Shown here: one piece after another, positions 1 through 9,291 of the stretch
How the letters are laid out: each line of letters opens with the position of its first letter
Position numbering within the stretch: position 1 is the stretch's first letter
DNA from: Candidatus Dojkabacteria bacterium
GTDB lineage: Bacteria; Patescibacteriota; Dojkabacteria; B142; WJKM01
DNA: 45,757 bases
NCBI GenBank assembly: GCA_014729085.1
Contig: WJKM01000023.1
Coordinates: forward strand, 77,648 to 123,404
Direction: 5' to 3'
Position numbers and translations under genes: made by a program
Notes under the pieces: generated by a model
Database searches by the model: none
Seen by the model: the letters and a program-made list of their open reading frames with translations, nothing else
Told to the model about the DNA's origin: nothing

Positions 1-33
1 TAGATTTACTCTTACTAATTTATTTTTATATTG

Positions 34-52
34 GCTCCGCGGGGGAGACTTG
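34..52. repeat. 19-bp direct repeat of the tRNA-Asn 3' end (gctccgcgggggagacttg), other copy at 220-238
   Basis: Exact match to 220-238. Read on the minus strand it ends CCGCGGA-G-CCA, i.e. a tRNA 3' end with discriminator and CCA. Confidence 0.8.
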
Positions 53-220
53 CTCAACTTGCCTGCTGTTAGGCAGGTGAAAGGTTAGTGAAAACGATCT
101 CCTGTAAGGAGAGAAGCTTGAATTTACCTGAATTAGTCCTCCGTAATCACGTCACTCGTGATGAAGGAGGAAACTCCTAACTATTCTTATACTTATTCAA
201 ACTGAATTTTTTTCGAAGAG

Positions 221-292
221 CTCCGCGGGGGAGACTTGAACTCCCAACCAATCGGTTAACAGCCGAGTGCTCTACCATTGAGCTACCGCGGA
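221..292 (-). tRNA. tRNA-Asn(GUU), copy 1
   Basis: Minus strand TCCGCGG TA GCTC AATGGTA GAGC A CTCGG CTGTTAA CCGAT TGGTT GGGAG TTCAAGT CTCCC CCGCGGA G; full cloverleaf, anticodon GTT, no encoded CCA. Confidence 0.95.
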
Positions 293-500
293 ATATTGAA
301 TTTTAAGTATTGATCAAGTAATTCTAACCATTGCCACTCAGAAGGTGTATACCAAATAGCATACCATGAGTCTCCTTTGAATTACCTTTTGGTGTTTTTG
401 TGGAAACTACCAAAGAATATCTGAACAAAACAATTTTTGCGAATAGATTATACCAAGTTATTTTGGAATACAACAATATTGGAAAAGTAACTTTAAACAA

Positions 501-1376
501 TCAATCAGTATCAAGGATTTCAACAATTTTTGCTTTTGTCTTTTCAGGCTTGCTACGAAATAAATTATGTTCTGCACCTTCTATGATGGTATATTCCTCG
601 GTAATCTTATCTGCATAATTTCTCTGAGCATCTTTTTCTCCATATATGAATACTGTCTTATTTTCTACTAACGAAAGTGCCTTGGGAAAGTCTATCTCAA
701 CAGCTTTAATGTAATTTATATCCGCTAGAGACCTAGGATCTGTTGTTTGCAATTTTATTAAAAATTCTTGATTATTCTCTTTTGCTTTAGTTCCAATATT
801 TGTTCTTAAAATTGGTATTAATAAATTTTCTTTGCCCCATTTTGTTGAAATAATAATCCTACGAATAAATATAGGAATTTTATTTACGAACCTTATCTTC
901 CACCCGATTATTTTTGCCGGGGCTCCCACATGTATTAATTTCGCTTTTGTACAGCCTAATGTTGCAGCTTTCGTACTCACAATTGTACCTAATGAATTGC
1001 TAACTATTGGAACATTATTAAGTTGTTCATGTTCAATAAAAATACACAATGCCTCAGTGAACAAATCTGTATTATGAACTCTCCCCTTTACAGTGTCTGA
1101 ACCTCCAAATCCCGGCAAGTCTGGTATATAGACCTTATAATTTTCAGCTAATTTTTCATCAAATGTGTTCCAGGAGTCACTATAAATAGAACCATGTAGA
1201 AGTATAACTGGCTTTCCCTGGCCAATTACTTTATAACTCATGGTATACCCTTTAAATTCATATGTGTTCTGATAAGCTTGCTTCTTCCGAGACGATAATA
1301 TTTTGTGATAGACAATGAATAAACTACCTACTAATAGAATTAAGAACAAAATTATAAAAATAAAATTCTTTCCCAT
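501..1376 (-). CDS. alpha/beta hydrolase with N-terminal TM anchor
   Basis: VILLHGSIYSDSWNTF, PDLPGFGGSD, SNSLGTIVS nucleophile-like elbow, C-terminal GAEHNLF. Confidence 0.8.
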   Translation of the reverse strand: MGKNFIFIILFLILLVGSLFIVYHKILSSRKKQAYQNTYEFKGYTMSYKVIGQGKPVILLHGSIYSDSWNTFDEKLAENYKVYIPDLPGFGGSDTVKGRVHNTDLFTEALCIFIEHEQLNNVPIVSNSLGTIVSTKAATLGCTKAKLIHVGAPAKIIGWKIRFVNKIPIFIRRIIISTKWGKENLLIPILRTNIGTKAKENNQEFLIKLQTTDPRSLADINYIKAVEIDFPKALSLVENKTVFIYGEKDAQRNYADKITEEYTIIEGAEHNLFRSKPEKTKAKIVEILDTD

Positions 1377-1390
1377 ACTTGTGTCTTTAA

Positions 1391-2353
1391 TTAATAATAC
1401 TGTTTATTATCCATATATTTCCAAACCATCAAGCTAATCTCCTTTTCTACCTTCGAAGCACTATTTAATCCTACTCCATCTGAAAGTATAACCAAGGCAT
1501 AATCTGTTCTATTCCCATAAATTATACCTGCATCATGATGTGCTGATCCAAGACTTCCGTATTTATTAGCAACCTCTATTCCTTCTGGCAATCCTGCTTT
1601 TATACGATTGAATTCGGTGCTTTCTTTCATCAAATCAATTAAATACATTGAATATTCCTCATTTAAGTATTCGTTCCAGTATAATTTTTCCAAAAGAAGG
1701 CCTAAATCTCTGCTGGTAGTTTTAAAATCAACTAAAGAAGTATCATAAAGCCTTAATTCTTGATATATCCGTTCATCAATTTTTTCCTTACCTCCATCCA
1801 TTCCTAACTTATTTAGCAATGCACGATGGGCTGTATTACTCGAATTTACAATCATTAATTTCAATAATTCTTCTAACGAAACATAATACTTCGTGCTTTC
1901 TTTATCGATCTCTTCGTCCTGATAAAAAAGTACCTTTTGATTCAAATCATACCTTTCTTCCTCTATATCTTTTAAAATTAGCATTGCAGTAAATAGTTTA
2001 AATGTACTTGCGGGTTTAAAACCTTTAACAGAGCCTATCTCAATCTCTTCGCTGTCGTAGAGATCTTTAATAAAAATGGAGTACGAACCCTTCTCTTCAT
2101 TTATCTTCTCGCTTAATTGCTTTATGAGATCTATCTGCTCTTTATCCATATTAGATTCTTCAGCCACAGTTGTTTTATTTTGTCTCTGGATTTCGTCTCC
2201 TTTTATAGTATTTACCCCTTTTACATCTGGGAATTTAGTAATAGAATTCTTTATCCTTATTGAAATAGAAAGTAAGAGCAAAAATAATATAAATAATAGT
2301 AGATTTATTACAAAATATTTATATTTTCTTATTTTAATATTTTTATTATTCAA
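1391..2353 (-). CDS. Serine hydrolase of the beta-lactamase/PBP fold (Beta-lactamase2-like), membrane anchored
   Basis: STFK (SxxK), SSN (SxN), NKYGSLGSAHHDAGIIYG in the KTG position; N-terminal TM. Confidence 0.75.
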   Translation of the reverse strand: MNNKNIKIRKYKYFVINLLLFILFLLLLSISIRIKNSITKFPDVKGVNTIKGDEIQRQNKTTVAEESNMDKEQIDLIKQLSEKINEEKGSYSIFIKDLYDSEEIEIGSVKGFKPASTFKLFTAMLILKDIEEERYDLNQKVLFYQDEEIDKESTKYYVSLEELLKLMIVNSSNTAHRALLNKLGMDGGKEKIDERIYQELRLYDTSLVDFKTTSRDLGLLLEKLYWNEYLNEEYSMYLIDLMKESTEFNRIKAGLPEGIEVANKYGSLGSAHHDAGIIYGNRTDYALVILSDGVGLNSASKVEKEISLMVWKYMDNKQYY

Positions 2354-2434
2354 GAGATGAAAATGAAAGTATAATGCTAATGTATAGTATACAACATGTC
2401 CATAATAGCCCTTCTATTATGAGCAATTCATAGC

Positions 2435-2995
2435 CTACTTAGAAGATATTTTCTTTTTAACAAAAGAAGTCAAACCTTTATCAAAAAAATTTCCTTTTTG
2501 ATTTTGATAAGTATTAAAAGATACAATACTATCCAACTCCAATCTTATACCTTTACGTTTTTTTTCTGTAGGATATCCCAGTGTAATAAGACCGATCACT
2601 TTAATACCTTTTGGAATCCTCAAGATATCCTTTACTTTTTGCTCATTAAAAGCACCTACAAAACAAGTACCTAAGCCCAATGAATGGGCTTCAAGCATTA
2701 TATTTTGCGCCGCTAAACTACAGTCAATAACAGCCCACTTGCTTTTTTTTATTTTAGCGCAGATTGCAATGACAATTGGAGCTCTTGAAATAAAAGCACT
2801 GAATAGTTTTCCGGACAGCTTTTTCTTAATTGATTCTTTTTTAATAACAATAAAATTCCAAGGCTGGCGATTTACTGCAGAAGGAGCCCACCTCGCTGCC
2901 TCTAAAACCTTATGCAATATATCATCAGAAATTTTTTTATCTTTGAATTGTCTGATACTTCTTCGGTTTCTAATTGTTTGTAGTATGTCCATCAA
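2435..2995 (-). CDS. Nitroreductase family protein
   Basis: RRSIRQFKDKKISDDILHKVLEAARWAPSAVNRQPWNFIVI and LGLGTCFVGAF motifs. Confidence 0.9.
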   Translation of the reverse strand: MMDILQTIRNRRSIRQFKDKKISDDILHKVLEAARWAPSAVNRQPWNFIVIKKESIKKKLSGKLFSAFISRAPIVIAICAKIKKSKWAVIDCSLAAQNIMLEAHSLGLGTCFVGAFNEQKVKDILRIPKGIKVIGLITLGYPTEKKRKGIRLELDSIVSFNTYQNQKGNFFDKGLTSFVKKKISSK

Positions 2996-3025
2996 TATTC
3001 AATAAAATTTTATATAGATATACTT

Positions 3026-4279
3026 TTAATTTTCAGACTTATTCTCCATTACCTTCTCTTCTTTCTCTTCATACTGCTTATTTTCCATATACTCCCAAAC
3101 TAGGCTACTTACATCTTTAATTGTATTGACTGCATTCTGCTCAATAATATCATCACTATAAACAACTAGAACATAATCAGTGTTATTTCCAAAAACAATT
3201 GCCACATCGTGTTTTGAAGTTTCCAGAGTACCTCCCTTATTAGCAGCTTTAACACCAGAAGGAAGCCCTGCTTTTATCCTGTCTCGTGCATATCCATTAA
3301 TCATTAAGTTAAGCAAATACTGTGAGTTATAATCATTGAGATAATTTCGATAATACAAATTTTCGAGTGCATATGCCATGTCTCTATTTGTAGTATGGAA
3401 TTCTTTTAAAGATGTATTCTCTAAATTTAATTCTGATTCTAGTCTATTTTCAATATTTGCTCTTCCATTTAATGCAAACAGCATCGATTGAGCTGTGTTA
3501 TCTGACTGCACAATCATTCTCCAAAGAAGATTCTGTGCAGAAAAAACCTTACCCAAATCTTCCTTCTCAAACCAAGTACCAGGACCTGGAGACCAAAGAG
3601 CTTTAGACAAAGTAACCCCACTGGACCAATAAAGATTTCCATCTTCAATATTTTTTAAAGTTAAAATTGCGGTATAAACCTTGAATGTACTAGCTGGTGG
3701 ATACTTCCTAAATCTACCAAATTCAATAACTTCTTTATCTGTAAGATCTTTAATATAGATTGTAAATTCTCCTTCCTCTTTTCCCACCCTTTCTTTGATT
3801 TTATTCTCTAATTGCTTTCTTGCAAATAAATTCAATAAGTTCTTATTTAATTTTACTTCGTTCTCTGCATAATCAGCAGTTCTTAACTGTTCCTTGAAAT
3901 TTGTCTCGATATAAGGATAGATACTTTCCTTTTGGTACTCCTGGATAAAATTCTTTCCGCTGGAATATACATTTTGAGCCTTTGCTACTGATCTATATAA
4001 ATTTAAAAATATGGATACTGATATATTAGTTGTATGGTTATAAACAACCTTCTTGTTTTCTTCATCCTTCTCTCGTATTTGAACCAAATATTTATTGGAC
4101 CTTTTACCGATATCATATGAAATTGCTTCCATATAAATAGCTAAATCCTTATGAAAATTTCCAAGCTTTAATTCCTCTGACTTCAGAATTGAATTTATAG
4201 ACATAAAAATAAAAAGGGATACAATAATCCCATCCAATATAAATGCTATTTTAAATATAAATCTTTTCTTTTTACTCAT
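3026..4279 (-). CDS. Serine hydrolase of the beta-lactamase/PBP fold, paralog of 1391-2353
   Basis: STFK, SDN, NKGGTLETSKHDVAIVFG; shared C-terminal LVWEYMENKQY with the paralog. Confidence 0.75.
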   Translation of the reverse strand: MSKKKRFIFKIAFILDGIIVSLFIFMSINSILKSEELKLGNFHKDLAIYMEAISYDIGKRSNKYLVQIREKDEENKKVVYNHTTNISVSIFLNLYRSVAKAQNVYSSGKNFIQEYQKESIYPYIETNFKEQLRTADYAENEVKLNKNLLNLFARKQLENKIKERVGKEEGEFTIYIKDLTDKEVIEFGRFRKYPPASTFKVYTAILTLKNIEDGNLYWSSGVTLSKALWSPGPGTWFEKEDLGKVFSAQNLLWRMIVQSDNTAQSMLFALNGRANIENRLESELNLENTSLKEFHTTNRDMAYALENLYYRNYLNDYNSQYLLNLMINGYARDRIKAGLPSGVKAANKGGTLETSKHDVAIVFGNNTDYVLVVYSDDIIEQNAVNTIKDVSSLVWEYMENKQYEEKEEKVMENKSEN

Positions 4280-4373
4280 AAATACATTTTGGAAATTTCT
4301 TAATTATACTATGGAAAAAGCTCTTATGCTAAAAGTTGTTATTATGAAGTAATGAAACTCAACTTATTGAAAA

Positions 4374-4727
4374 TTATAACTCTGGAGAAGCAAATTTTTG
4401 TTTTTGATATTGTTCGTAAAAATAGAAACCTAAGAGAAGTATGGAAGAAGATATTGTAACAATACCAGCAACGGTGACTATATTAAATTTGTAATCAGCA
4501 ATATCATTTGGGTTGTTTGTACCTAGACTGGTGTCACTTTGAGAAGTACTTATACCTGCTACCTCTCCTTGGTTTTGAGGTTCATTGCTACTATAAATAT
4601 CGTAAAGCCTTGCTGGTAAGGCAAATACAAACAAAAACAGCAATGTTACTACTATCACTTTACCCAAAGATAAATCAATATTAATCCCTCTTTTTACTTC
4701 GTTTTTACCCAATGAATTAATATCCAT
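4374..4727 (-). CDS. Hypothetical protein with two predicted TM segments
   Basis: Open ORF co-oriented with mltG; hydrophobic stretches VIVVTLLFLFVFAL and IVTISSSILLLGFYFY. Confidence 0.6.
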   Translation of the reverse strand: MDINSLGKNEVKRGINIDLSLGKVIVVTLLFLFVFALPARLYDIYSSNEPQNQGEVAGISTSQSDTSLGTNNPNDIADYKFNIVTVAGIVTISSSILLLGFYFYEQYQKQKFASPEL

Positions 4728-4735
4728 AAGATAGA

Positions 4736-5839
4736 TTATTTTGATTTATTTTTCTCGTGTTCTGCATTCGTCTTAGCATAGTGTATCTCACCCTCACTAT
4801 CATGTAAATAGTATAAATATTCATTTGCTGTAGGATTTAAAACCGCCTTTATAGTCACTATGCCAGGATTCGAAATTGGAGTAGGAGGCAATCCTAAATT
4901 TTTGCGTGTATTATAAGGATTTTCATCTTCTAATTCTTGATAAGTCAACTCAGCTTCCCAATCTTTCAACTGGTATAAGCTTGTTGCATCCACCCCAAGA
5001 TGCATTCCAATCTGTAATCTTCTTTGCAAAATATCAGAAATCATCTTATATTCTTTTTCGGTAAACCCCTCTCGCTCTAACATAGATGCAATATTAAGCA
5101 CTTCATATAAACTAAGATTTGATTTTTCAATCTCCTGCAACAAATTTTCTTCTTCCAATCTTTGTTTTAAAGTCAATACTAGCCTATCAAATACTTCCCA
5201 TGTTTCTGCATCTTTATAAAAATCATATTTTGCTGGGAAGAGAAACCCTTCAGCTGAATTACCCTCAGGAACATATTTCGTTACAAATAATATACCTTCA
5301 GTCCCCATACCTTTATATGCCCATGGGTCTTCGCACATGTTTAAAAATTCCTGTTTAGAAAAATTCCTCTCTGTTACCGAGGCAAAACCCTTTTCAAGAT
5401 AATTTGCTATTTCATCATACCTAATGCCTTCTGGAAAAGCATCAATCCAAATAACATCCTCTTCAGGAATCTGCTCTAACTTGATAATAATGTCACTTAT
5501 GCTCATTGAACCATTTATAGTATGAATCCCAGCTTTAATATCTCCGCCTTTTTTTGTAATTTTCGTATAAAGAATAAAAAGATCTGAGCTCTTGATTATT
5601 CCCTTTTCTTCTAATTTTTCCGCTATTTCATATCTACTATCCCCCTCCTCTACCTCAATCTTGACATTATTATTACTGCTTGAGATAAAAAACAGGTATT
5701 TATAGCTGCCAAAAAGAAATAAAACTAGGACAATAGGCACAAGAAATAAAATCGGCAACATTTTTTTTAACTTATTGATCCTTTTTGCTTTCTGTTTTCT
5801 ATCTTTTCTAAAGGATTGTTTTTTATTTCGTTTATACAT
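4736..5839 (-). CDS. mltG: Endolytic murein transglycosylase MltG (YceG-like)
   Basis: VEEGDSRYEIAEKLEEKGII, EGFLFPAKYDFYK, ASMLEREG, LGVDATSLYQL, NTRKNLGLPPTPISNPG motifs. Confidence 0.93.
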   Translation of the reverse strand: MYKRNKKQSFRKDRKQKAKRINKLKKMLPILFLVPIVLVLFLFGSYKYLFFISSSNNNVKIEVEEGDSRYEIAEKLEEKGIIKSSDLFILYTKITKKGGDIKAGIHTINGSMSISDIIIKLEQIPEEDVIWIDAFPEGIRYDEIANYLEKGFASVTERNFSKQEFLNMCEDPWAYKGMGTEGILFVTKYVPEGNSAEGFLFPAKYDFYKDAETWEVFDRLVLTLKQRLEEENLLQEIEKSNLSLYEVLNIASMLEREGFTEKEYKMISDILQRRLQIGMHLGVDATSLYQLKDWEAELTYQELEDENPYNTRKNLGLPPTPISNPGIVTIKAVLNPTANEYLYYLHDSEGEIHYAKTNAEHEKNKSK

Positions 5840-5854
5840 TTTATTTGATAAAAA

Positions 5855-6310
5855 TTAATTTTCTTTACAGCATTGTTTCTTGTAAAAATTGCTTTCCAAA
5901 AACTCCTGTAAAAAAATTCGTGCTGCTTCACTATCTGCCTTTTCCTTTTTAAACTTTCTTGATTTTCCCTTTTCCGCTATTTGAGTTGAAAAAGATTCAT
6001 CCCATGTTTGAATATTAGGCGGATTGACTATTCCTCTTTGCTCACTATTATCATGTAATTCCTTTTTAAATTCTTCAATAAAATTTTTAATGTCTATAGC
6101 TTGTTTTGAGTCTCCTCCACTAGAACTAGAAGGCACGCCAAATAAAAGGAGCTGCGGATCAAATTCTCTAATAGCAAAAAATATCCCCTCCATCTTATCC
6201 CGTTCATGCTTTACCTGTAAAACAGGTAATTTTACCGAAGCTATCCCTAATTCATCAGAAATTGCTAGTCCTATTTTCTTCTCTCCATAATCAACAGCTA
6301 AAACTTTCAT
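5855..6310 (-). CDS. ruvX: Putative Holliday junction resolvase RuvX/YqgF
   Basis: MKVLAVDYGEKKIGLAISDELG start, WDESFST, DSEAARIFLQEFL. Confidence 0.88.
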   Translation of the reverse strand: MKVLAVDYGEKKIGLAISDELGIASVKLPVLQVKHERDKMEGIFFAIREFDPQLLLFGVPSSSSGGDSKQAIDIKNFIEEFKKELHDNSEQRGIVNPPNIQTWDESFSTQIAEKGKSRKFKKEKADSEAARIFLQEFLESNFYKKQCCKEN

Positions 6311-6345
6311 TTCTTTTTCGTAATATATTATTTGGAAGCCCCTTA

Positions 6346-6768
6346 CTAAGTAGAGTATTCTGGGTCTGGTGTATTTGCCCAGGAAAAATCTATACCTAAA
6401 ACTTTTTCAAGTATCTTTACGATAGTTTTAGTCTGATCCTTGTTAGATTTAATTATTTCATAATCAGCCCATTTAGAGGTTTCCATAATTGAATAGCCAA
6501 TAATTTTTATTTCCGGATATATTTCCCGTAATTTCTGAGCTATTTTCTCTCCATCATCATGATCTATATCAATATAAGTATCGATGATTGCAACATCTGG
6601 TTTGATCTTTTTATTTTGAATATCCTTAACTATTTTTCTTAATTCTTTTTTATTCGTAACCTTAATGGCAGGTTTTTGGTTCATGTTATAAAGCACCAAA
6701 TCAAGCGTATAATGATAAAAATCATCTGTTTCAAATTGTACAATTGTATAGTTTTTTTTCTTCGACAT
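6346..6768 (-). CDS. Receiver-like (response-regulator fold) protein
   Basis: VAIIDTYIDIDHDDGEKIAQKLREIYPEIKIIGYS; start trimmed from 6822 to the ATG of MSKKKNYTIV. Confidence 0.55.
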   Translation of the reverse strand: MSKKKNYTIVQFETDDFYHYTLDLVLYNMNQKPAIKVTNKKELRKIVKDIQNKKIKPDVAIIDTYIDIDHDDGEKIAQKLREIYPEIKIIGYSIMETSKWADYEIIKSNKDQTKTIVKILEKVLGIDFSWANTPDPEYST

Positions 6769-6784
6769 TTCAAAATTAATATAA

Positions 6785-7345
6785 TTAAATTGGTTTTTTC
6801 TTAAGACCCAACAAATAACCAATGACGGTACTTATCGGATGCATTACAAAATACAAGATTGCGATTAATAAGTAAATAGATATGCTTAACCGGATGTACA
6901 GTAATGATAAAAGTATCCCTCCAATAATATAGTCTAACTGATCAAAAGGGATCCAAGCTTCGCCGGGTTTAATACTTTGACGTCTTTTGAAAAAACTTTT
7001 TACTGCATCACCAATCAATGCACCAAAACCTAGACAAAATCCAAGTATTACTGCACTTATGTTCTCGTAGTCAATAACTATAAATTCCATTTGACCGGCA
7101 TACTTTGCATAAATGGCTTTTTCTATAAATACAGTTATTATAGCCATTGAAATTCCTGTCACAAAACCTCTTATCGTCTTATGATCTCCAAACACCCTAA
7201 TACCTCTCCATTTTTTTCCAAAATCAATTGGGTAATTAAATTTTTTCAATAACGGTAGTTTTGCAACGAATACTGGAACACTATTTGCAATTCCAGCAGG
7301 AATAAAAAACCATAAAGCGAAAAGAATGTCATTCAGCATGATCAA
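6785..7345 (-). CDS. CDP-archaeol synthase-like (CarS/DUF46 family) integral membrane protein
   Basis: NSVPVFVAKLP..., PIDFGKKWRGIRVFGDHKTIRGFVTGI, GDAVKSFFKRRQSIKPGEAWIPFDQLDYIIGG. Confidence 0.8.
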   Translation of the reverse strand: MIMLNDILFALWFFIPAGIANSVPVFVAKLPLLKKFNYPIDFGKKWRGIRVFGDHKTIRGFVTGISMAIITVFIEKAIYAKYAGQMEFIVIDYENISAVILGFCLGFGALIGDAVKSFFKRRQSIKPGEAWIPFDQLDYIIGGILLSLLYIRLSISIYLLIAILYFVMHPISTVIGYLLGLKKKPI

Positions 7346-8273
7346 GTAATGTTTTTAAATAAACTTTGGTTTGATTTAGAATTATGTCGGGAAGAATAAA
7401 ACCTCTTTTTACAATATTACTGTCTGTCTCCCAAAACCATCTAGTATCAATAAATTTTACACCATCTTGCGAAATTATAATATTATCCGTATTACTTATC
7501 CAATTAACAGCTTCCATAAGACTATATCTTGGTCTTGTATCCGGAAGTAGTTTAAGTTCAGAATGCATAAGCATAATTAGATAAAACATTAAAATCAACT
7601 GGTCTATCTGATCTTTTTTTAACTCTTTTTCATTTACATCGTGTAAACATTCACCATTAATGAATTCTTGAAAAATATAATATGTGTTTTTCCCCCTATT
7701 CTCTTCAGATATTGATTTTCCGGCAAGCAGATACTCCTTTGGGACATAATTATGTTCTAAAGCTTTTTTATTTGACAATGCTTTCTTAAGCTGATTTTTG
7801 GTAAAACGAAATCTATATTCTTTTTTCAGTATATTGAATTTATCCAATAAGGAATTCCGTATTTTCTTTTGCAACTCGAAAATATAATTCGCCTTTGGAT
7901 GATAATATGTGTCTGCATTACTAAAAAAACCTAAATACTTAATAAAATCTAAATATAGTTTATACTGTCTGTCTATCTCTTCTTTTCTAGGTAAAAAACT
8001 AACCTCAAATAACCTCAGTAAATTCTCGGTACTTTCACCAGGTATCGGAATACTTACATTTGGAAAAATTGATATATCGATATCCCATCTACCCTCTTTC
8101 ATTACCCAATCTGTTCCTTTAATCTTAAAAACTCTAGAAAAAGTACCCATTGAAATAAATTCAAGCTCATAAGCACTAATAATATTCTCAATACTAGTTT
8201 TAAAATAATCAGTATTTGAATAAGGTTGATAAATTGCATTTTTTTGTAATAGAGTCTCTAATTTCTTATTCAT
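7329..8273 (-). CDS. Divergent protein-kinase-like fold protein
   Basis: MGTFSRVFKI (Gly-rich-like), WVMKEG (Lys), IFQEFINGECL hinge-like, VKFIDTRWF in the DxG position; divergent. Confidence 0.45.
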   Translation of the reverse strand: MNKKLETLLQKNAIYQPYSNTDYFKTSIENIISAYELEFISMGTFSRVFKIKGTDWVMKEGRWDIDISIFPNVSIPIPGESTENLLRLFEVSFLPRKEEIDRQYKLYLDFIKYLGFFSNADTYYHPKANYIFELQKKIRNSLLDKFNILKKEYRFRFTKNQLKKALSNKKALEHNYVPKEYLLAGKSISEENRGKNTYYIFQEFINGECLHDVNEKELKKDQIDQLILMFYLIMLMHSELKLLPDTRPRYSLMEAVNWISNTDNIIISQDGVKFIDTRWFWETDSNIVKRGFILPDIILNQTKVYLKTLLDHAE

Positions 8274-8277
8274 TAAA

Positions 8278-9270
8278 CTATTGGACTAATTCGTGTTTTT
8301 TATAAAATAATATAGCTTCTTTGATTATGTCATCAAGATTTTGTCTTGGTTCCCAATTTAATTCTTTTTGGGCTTTTTTGCTTGAAAAATATCTATAACT
8401 GAAAGCTATTTCTACTATAGCTGGATTAACTATCTTACTTTGAAAAATATTTTCTAGAATTCCAGCAAAAAATTTTAACAATGGGGCTATTTCTCTCGGA
8501 ATGACAAACCTAACTCTCTGCCCATCGAAATATTCAGCTATTTTATTCATCAATTCCTTATTAGTTACCCTCATACCTGTAAGAATATACTTCTCACCGG
8601 GTTTCCCATATTTCATTGCCTTTAAATGCCCCTCTACACAGTCCTTTACTCCAATTATTGAATTTCCTCCTTCAGGAGCTACTAATATTCTGCTATTTTT
8701 GACTTTGTTATATATCTCGCCCACATTCATATTTATATCCCCTGCTCCCATTATTGTAGAGGGAGAAACAGCAACTACCTTTAACCCCTTTCTATTATAA
8801 TCAAGTGCGATTTTTTCTGCTAATCTTTTTGAATTTAAATATGGAATTTTTTTGTATTTGGAGAAGAATGGATATTTTTCATCAGCAATTTCTTTTGGTC
8901 TTGGAATCCCAACAGCGGCAGTCGAACTTGTTAGAATAAATTTAGCGACTTTATTCTTATATGCTTCTCTAAGTATATTCTCTGTGGCTTTAATATTAAG
9001 ATCACGTACAAGTTTTTTATCAAACTTGCTATAACTTACTTTACCAGCTACATGAAAAATAACATCTATATCTTTGAAAGAATCGCTATAAGATTTAGGT
9101 TCAAATAAATTTCCATATACTACTCTTACCTTAGATAAGTTTAGAAATGGGTGTTTTGATTCTTTTCTCAATAAAACAGAAGTTTCATATCCTTCCGAAA
9201 CTAATTTTTTCACTAAGTTGGAACCTAGAAATCCAGTTGCTCCAGTAACAAAAACTTTTTTTCGTTTCAT
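8278..9270 (-). CDS. NAD-dependent epimerase/dehydratase (extended SDR)
   Basis: KVFVTGATGFLGSNLVKKL (GxxGxxG), DVIFHVAGKVSYS, YLNSKRLAEK (YxxxK). Confidence 0.92.
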   Translation of the reverse strand: MKRKKVFVTGATGFLGSNLVKKLVSEGYETSVLLRKESKHPFLNLSKVRVVYGNLFEPKSYSDSFKDIDVIFHVAGKVSYSKFDKKLVRDLNIKATENILREAYKNKVAKFILTSSTAAVGIPRPKEIADEKYPFFSKYKKIPYLNSKRLAEKIALDYNRKGLKVVAVSPSTIMGAGDINMNVGEIYNKVKNSRILVAPEGGNSIIGVKDCVEGHLKAMKYGKPGEKYILTGMRVTNKELMNKIAEYFDGQRVRFVIPREIAPLLKFFAGILENIFQSKIVNPAIVEIAFSYRYFSSKKAQKELNWEPRQNLDDIIKEAILFYKKHELVQ

Positions 9271-9291
9271 AATAGAAGATTAAATCTTGGC

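Noticed and set aside
400-618. ORF 400-618 + (72 aa)
   Set aside because: Overlaps the antisense of the alpha/beta hydrolase 3' end and has no motif support.
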